Positions 23,797 to 26,930 of a stretch of 26,930 nt of DNA are shown here, in pieces. Both the position numbers and the translations under genes were made by a program. Below the pieces are notes generated by a model that saw nothing but the letters and a program-made list of their open reading frames with translations, ran no database searches and had not been told where the DNA came from. The stretch lies in NCBI GenBank assembly GCA_050943315.1, contig JBMNOY010000028.1, positions 1 to 26,930 on the forward strand, read 5' to 3'. The first letter of the stretch is position 1. Each line of letters opens with the position of its first letter. The stretch is from JBDKUD01 sp050943315 (lineage in GTDB: Bacteria > Bacillota > Syntrophomonadia > Syntrophomonadales > Syntrophomonadaceae).

Positions 23797-24153
23797 GTGC
23801 AGGGTTGGGCTTTAAGATGGATTCTTAATATAGTGGCAATCATACTAACAGCGGCTATAATACCTGGTTTTGAACTTACTTTATGGGGTGCCATTGTGGG
23901 CTCGATATTCCTGGGGATAATAAATGCGGTTATTCGACCTTTATTAATAATGCTAACACTTCCCCTGAACCTGTTGACACTGGGACTATTTACCTTTGTT
24001 ATCAATGGCTTTATGTTATGGTTGACCTCGGTAACGGTCAAAGGTTTCGATATCAGCGGTTTTGGCTGGGCCATACTCAGCGCCTTACTGTTCAGTATTA
24101 TTAGTTTTGCCGTAAGCTACTTTATTGATGACCGTTCCTTCAATTTCAGATAA
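23797..24153 (+). CDS. YvlD-type small membrane protein (phage holin 4-2 family)
   Basis: A 118-residue integral membrane protein with four helices (about 6-24, 28-45, 53-74, 86-108). The signature LGIINAVIRPLLIMLTLPLNLLT is split between helices 2 and 3 and is diagnostic of this family, named after phage holins but common as chromosomal envelope-stress genes such as B. subtilis yvlD. The name does not imply lysis, and no phage genes are nearby. I chose GTG 23797 because the strong AAGGAGG (23783-23789) is 7 nt upstream; an ATG at 23779 would place this site inside the gene. It is monocistronic with a terminator at 24177. Confidence 0.88.
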   Translation: MQGWALRWILNIVAIILTAAIIPGFELTLWGAIVGSIFLGIINAVIRPLLIMLTLPLNLLTLGLFTFVINGFMLWLTSVTVKGFDISGFGWAILSALLFSIISFAVSYFIDDRSFNFR

Positions 24154-24176
24154 ACATACATCATATTTTGCTCCAC

Positions 24177-24201
24177 AAGCCGGGCTTCAGCCCGGCTTCT
24201 T
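24177..24201 (+). terminator. Rho-independent terminator after the YvlD-like gene
   Basis: A perfect 9-bp stem, AAGCCGGGC (24177-24185) and GCCCGGCTT (24190-24198), has a TTCA tetraloop. The T tract is short (CTTT). Confidence 0.75.
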
Positions 24202-24225
24202 TGCCTGAATTAAGCTTAATAGATG

Positions 24226-24621
24226 AGACTGACGCAGATGGGGAAAAAATTCAACGCGGATTACGCGGCTTCTGTTATGATTAACGCGGATTTAATTCAA
24301 CACAGATTTACACAGATTTTTTATGAAAGACACAGATTATTTTTACTTATACTTAAGGAGATGTTACTGTATAGAAAGTTTTGGATTGCCTACCCAGGAA
24401 GGTTTAATCGTAAATAATAAATTAATCGCTTTCAAATAACCAGACTTTATATTTCAAATATACTAGGCAGTTATATTAGAGAGAAATCTGTGTTTATCCA
24501 AAACAATCAGTGTACGAGCGAAGCGAGTCAGTGTTGAATTGGAATAATCCGCGTTGAATAAGTTGTTAAATTCGTTCTGCGCAAGTCTTAAAAATCTGTG
24601 TGCGACAATGTCGCCAGCGTC
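24226..24621. repeat. Triple-nested A/B/C element, copy BC3
   Basis: The outermost family A remnants are GACTGACGCAGAT (near 24226-24239) and 24577-24621 (CTGCG, GTCTT, ATCTGTG, then a GCGACA-A-TGTCGC insert and GCGTC). Inside are family B arms: 24250-24292 (TTCAACGCGGATT, ACGCGG, TTATGA, TTAACGCGGATT) and 24546-24560. Inside that, family C arms are 24296-24339 and 24484-24540. The core is 24361-24410. It accounts for most of the 506-nt gap between the YvlD-like and HAD genes; a 64-codon open frame inside it (24223-24417) is repeat sequence, not a gene. Confidence 0.85.
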
Positions 24622-24659
24622 CATTAAGGCGAGGCGATACATTATTATTGGAGGATAAT

Positions 24660-25466
24660 ATGGCTATAAAACTGGTAGCACTTGATCTGGATGATACTTT
24701 GTTGGATAATTCCCTAAAGATTTCTCAGGAATGTGTAAATACTATCCGTGAGGTTAGGGCCGGCGGGGTAATCGTCACCCTGGCGACCGGCAGGGCGTTT
24801 AAATCGGCTTTGCCCTATGCCCGGCAACTGGACATCGATGTTCCCTTGATTACCTACCAGGGGGCCTGGGTAAAAAATTCCTTGTCTGGTGAAGAACTAT
24901 ATAACCGGCCGGTGCCCCGGGATTTAGCCCGGGAAGTAATGGAGTTTTTCCGTTCTCGGGATGTCCATTACCACACCTATTTTAACGACAATCTGACCAT
25001 TGAATCCTTATCTGAAGAAGCCCGTTATTATATAGGCATTGCCGGAGTGGAGCCGGTTATGGTTCCCAGCCTGGTAGATGCCCTGGATGAGGGGGAAGCC
25101 CTTAAAATACTGGCTGTTTCCTTTGCTGAGGAACAACTCTTGGCTATGGAAAGCGAACTACAAGAGCGTTTCGGCTCCAATTTGCATATTACCCGTTCCA
25201 AACCTTATTTTTTAGAAATTATGGATGCCCGGGCTACCAAAGCCGATGCATTGCAGGTGGTTGCGGGGCGCTACGGTATCAAAAGAAATGAAGTCCTGGC
25301 GGTAGGGGACAGTTACAATGATCTGGCCATGATAAAATGGGCCGGTATAGGTGTAGCCATGGGTAATGCCTGTGAGGAGATAAAGAACCTGGCTGATTTT
25401 GTGACTAGCTCCAATGAAGAAGAAGGTGTAGCCGAGGCCTTGCAGCGCTTAATACTAAAACGATAG
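24660..25466 (+). CDS. Cof-type HAD-IIB sugar-phosphate phosphatase
   Basis: A 268-residue HAD-superfamily hydrolase. Motif I is DLDDT (9-13), with Asp9 the nucleophile and Asp11 the acid/base; motif II is ATGRAF; motif III Lys is in ATKADAL; motif IV is GDSYNDLAMI. The type IIB cap lies between motifs II and III. Relatives dephosphorylate sugar phosphates or flavin precursors; the substrate cannot be told. I chose ATG 24660 (GGAGG at 24650-24654) over GTG 24600, which lies in the mini-hairpin of repeat BC3. DUF362 follows 13 nt later, so the two are likely co-transcribed. Confidence 0.94.
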   Translation: MAIKLVALDLDDTLLDNSLKISQECVNTIREVRAGGVIVTLATGRAFKSALPYARQLDIDVPLITYQGAWVKNSLSGEELYNRPVPRDLAREVMEFFRSRDVHYHTYFNDNLTIESLSEEARYYIGIAGVEPVMVPSLVDALDEGEALKILAVSFAEEQLLAMESELQERFGSNLHITRSKPYFLEIMDARATKADALQVVAGRYGIKRNEVLAVGDSYNDLAMIKWAGIGVAMGNACEEIKNLADFVTSSNEEEGVAEALQRLILKR

Positions 25467-25479
25467 GGGAGAGATATAT

Positions 25480-26604
25480 ATGGCAGCAAAAGTTTACTTT
25501 AGTGATATGCGGATTAAGAACAATACCAGCCTGGTAGATAAAATGGCCCGGCTTCTGAAGCGGGCCGGACTTGAGAGAGTTATTGCCCCTAAAGATCTGG
25601 TGGCGATTAAAATCCACTTTGGAGAACGCGGCAATATGGCCTACATAAGACCTCCCTATGTGCGCCGGGTGGTTGATTTAATCAAGGAACAGGGCGGCCG
25701 TCCCTTTATAACCGATGCTAATACCCTTTACGTAGGCAGCCGGGCTAATGCTGTTGATCACCTGGAAACTGCCATTCTAAACGGTTTCGATTATGCTGTG
25801 GTGGGAGCCCCGCTAGTAATTGCCGATGGTCTAACCGGTACTGACTATATTAAAGTAAAAATAGCCGGAAAACATTTCAACCAGGTTAATATCGGCAGTG
25901 CGGCGGTCCATGCGGATGCCATGGTGGTGGTAAGTCATTTTAAATGTCATGAGCTAACCGGTTTTGGCGGTGCTATTAAAAATCTGGGTATGGGCCTGGG
26001 CTCCCGCAGCGGTAAACAGCAGATGCATTCCGATGTACGGCCGGGAGTAAAGGAAGATAAATGTACCGGGTGTGCCAAGTGTATATCCTGGTGTCCGGCG
26101 GCCGCCATTGAACTGCAGGAATGCGCAGGTAATAAAAAAGGGCAAAAGTCGCATATATTAGAGGAGATATGCTGGGGATGCGGAGAGTGCATCACTGCTT
26201 GCCAATTCGGCGCCATTACTCCCAGCTGGCAAACCAGTGTGGAAACCATGCAGGAAAAGATGGCTGAATATGCTGCGGGGGCCGCAGCCGGCAAAGAGGG
26301 GAAAATAATCTATTTGTCGTTTCTGACCGATATAAGCCCGGATTGCGATTGTGTTGGATATAATGATGCACCTATTGTACATAATATTGGTATACTGGCG
26401 TCTTTAGACCCGGTAGCTCTGGACAAGGCCTGTGCTGATATGGTTAACCAGGCCCCGGCTCTGGACGGTTCGGTAATAGAAGGACTTCCTGCAGGGGATG
26501 ATAAATTTGCCCAGGTACACCCCGGAATAAGCTGGTTGCCTCAGTTAGAGCATGCGGTAAAAATGGGCCTGGGGACTATGGAGTATGAAATCGTAGAAAT
26601 GTAA
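25480..26604 (+). CDS. DUF362 protein with two 4Fe-4S clusters
   Basis: A 374-residue soluble iron-sulfur protein. The DUF362 domain (about 1-185) contains KIHFGERGNMAYIRP, FITDANTLYVG and VVVSHFKCHELTGFGGAIKNLG, all typical of the family. A ferredoxin-like insert has CTGCAKCISWCP (195-206) and CWGCGECITACQ (230-241), enough for two 4Fe-4S clusters. A C-terminal DUF362 continuation has DPVALDKA. These proteins are abundant in anaerobes; electron transfer is probable but the partner is unknown. ATG 25480 follows GGGGAGA that overlaps the HAD stop. Confidence 0.93.
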   Translation: MAAKVYFSDMRIKNNTSLVDKMARLLKRAGLERVIAPKDLVAIKIHFGERGNMAYIRPPYVRRVVDLIKEQGGRPFITDANTLYVGSRANAVDHLETAILNGFDYAVVGAPLVIADGLTGTDYIKVKIAGKHFNQVNIGSAAVHADAMVVVSHFKCHELTGFGGAIKNLGMGLGSRSGKQQMHSDVRPGVKEDKCTGCAKCISWCPAAAIELQECAGNKKGQKSHILEEICWGCGECITACQFGAITPSWQTSVETMQEKMAEYAAGAAAGKEGKIIYLSFLTDISPDCDCVGYNDAPIVHNIGILASLDPVALDKACADMVNQAPALDGSVIEGLPAGDDKFAQVHPGISWLPQLEHAVKMGLGTMEYEIVEM

Positions 26605-26759
26605 CCATAGGCCGCATACGAATATGACCTGGGTTAACTTATAGGATTATGATTTAAGTATGAGAAACACTGATGCTGCCGTTTATGACAAAAACGGACA
26701 TGGACCTGGGTGCAACAGAGCCGCCAGCGTCGACTAGAATTTTTCAGGAGGACTTATTT
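26605..26759. other. Gap with a possible family A remnant
   Basis: This 155-nt gap has an imperfect CCGTTT/AAAACGG hairpin (about 26679-26697) around TATGAC, and then GGTGC, AACAGAGCCGCC, AGCGTC (26709-26731), which parallels the right end of family A copies carrying the GCGAC insert, with substitutions. No promoter or terminator was convincing. Confidence 0.35.
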
Positions 26760-26930
26760 TTGGCACGATACATTATCGGAGTAGACCTGGGCGGCAGTAA
26801 AATATTGAGTGGTATTGCCGATGAGAAGGGCCGTATTTTGCATAAGATAACTCAGCCTACCAATGCTCACAATGGTGCTGACGATGTTCTCAACCGCATG
26901 TGTGCCGACATCAGGCAGCTGCAGCAAAAA
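26760..26930 (+). CDS. ROK-family sugar kinase, N-terminal part (3' end outside window)
   Basis: 57 codons are visible. The N terminus has YIIGVDLGGSKI, the phosphate-1 ATP-binding motif of the ROK/actin-like kinase fold, followed by SGIADEKGRIL, typical of glucokinase-type ROK proteins. TTG 26760 is the start, with AGGAGG (26746-26751) 8 nt upstream. Whether it is a glucokinase or another ROK kinase, and whether it has a regulator DNA-binding domain, cannot be seen; the lack of an N-terminal helix-turn-helix argues for a kinase. Confidence 0.85.
   Translation, partial: MARYIIGVDLGGSKILSGIADEKGRILHKITQPTNAHNGADDVLNRMCADIRQLQQK

Noticed and set aside
23797..24153. Holin-like protein as a sign of a prophage
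   Set aside because: The sequence fits the chromosomal YvlD type, and no phage structural, lysis or integrase genes are nearby.
24223..24417. Open frame of 64 codons in the gap before the HAD gene
   Set aside because: It lies entirely within repeat BC3, has no ribosome-binding site, and its composition follows the repeat units.

Overview
The window reads as a chromosomal segment of a flagellated, low-to-moderate GC Bacillota, most likely class Clostridia. A Syntrophomonas-like organism is my guess from gene content and style, not a verified assignment. All recognised genes are on the + strand. The backbone matches a conserved Bacillota neighbourhood known from Bacillus subtilis (fliT, hpf/yvyD, secA, prfB, ftsE, ftsX, ctpB, minJ, uvrB, uvrA). 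Added here are motA-motB between secA and prfB, and a split transketolase between prfB and ftsE.

Layout. 1-7050 holds the end of a FliT/FlgN-like flagellar chaperone gene, a small zinc-ribbon protein, the ribosome hibernation factor hpf behind a sigma-H-like promoter, secA overlapping motA, motB, and prfB with the classic +1 frameshift. 7051-15202 holds the two transketolase subunits, ftsE-ftsX, an M23 murein hydrolase that is a plausible FtsEX client, a CtpA-type S41 protease and a MinJ-like membrane PDZ protein; this is largely an envelope and division block. 15203-23587 holds a tandem P-loop ATPase followed by uvrB, uvrA and uvrC, the complete excision-repair nuclease set. 23588-26930 holds a YvlD-type membrane protein, a Cof-type HAD phosphatase, a DUF362/ferredoxin protein and the start of a ROK-family sugar kinase.

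The unexpected layer is intergenic. Nearly every gap from prfB to the HAD gene is filled by an interspersed palindromic element. Three sequence families are present: A (units of ACGCAGAC), B (units of ACGCGGATT) and C (units of ACACAGATT). All share one plan: two or three short units per arm, usually a TATGA spacer before the innermost unit, then an AT-rich loop, then the reverse complement. The families nest in a fixed order, A outside B outside C. Many copies carry a small asymmetric hairpin in one arm only, and three B/C copies share a conserved internal core of about 50 nt, one of them inverted. Copies begin at or just after stop codons and end shortly before the next ribosome-binding site. 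One supplies the last codons of uvrA, and one sits where the uvrA Shine-Dalgarno should be. No transposase is encoded in the window, so any mobilising machinery acts in trans. This repeat system is the best candidate here for something not formally described.

No tRNA, rRNA, CRISPR array, prophage or insertion-sequence transposase was recognised.
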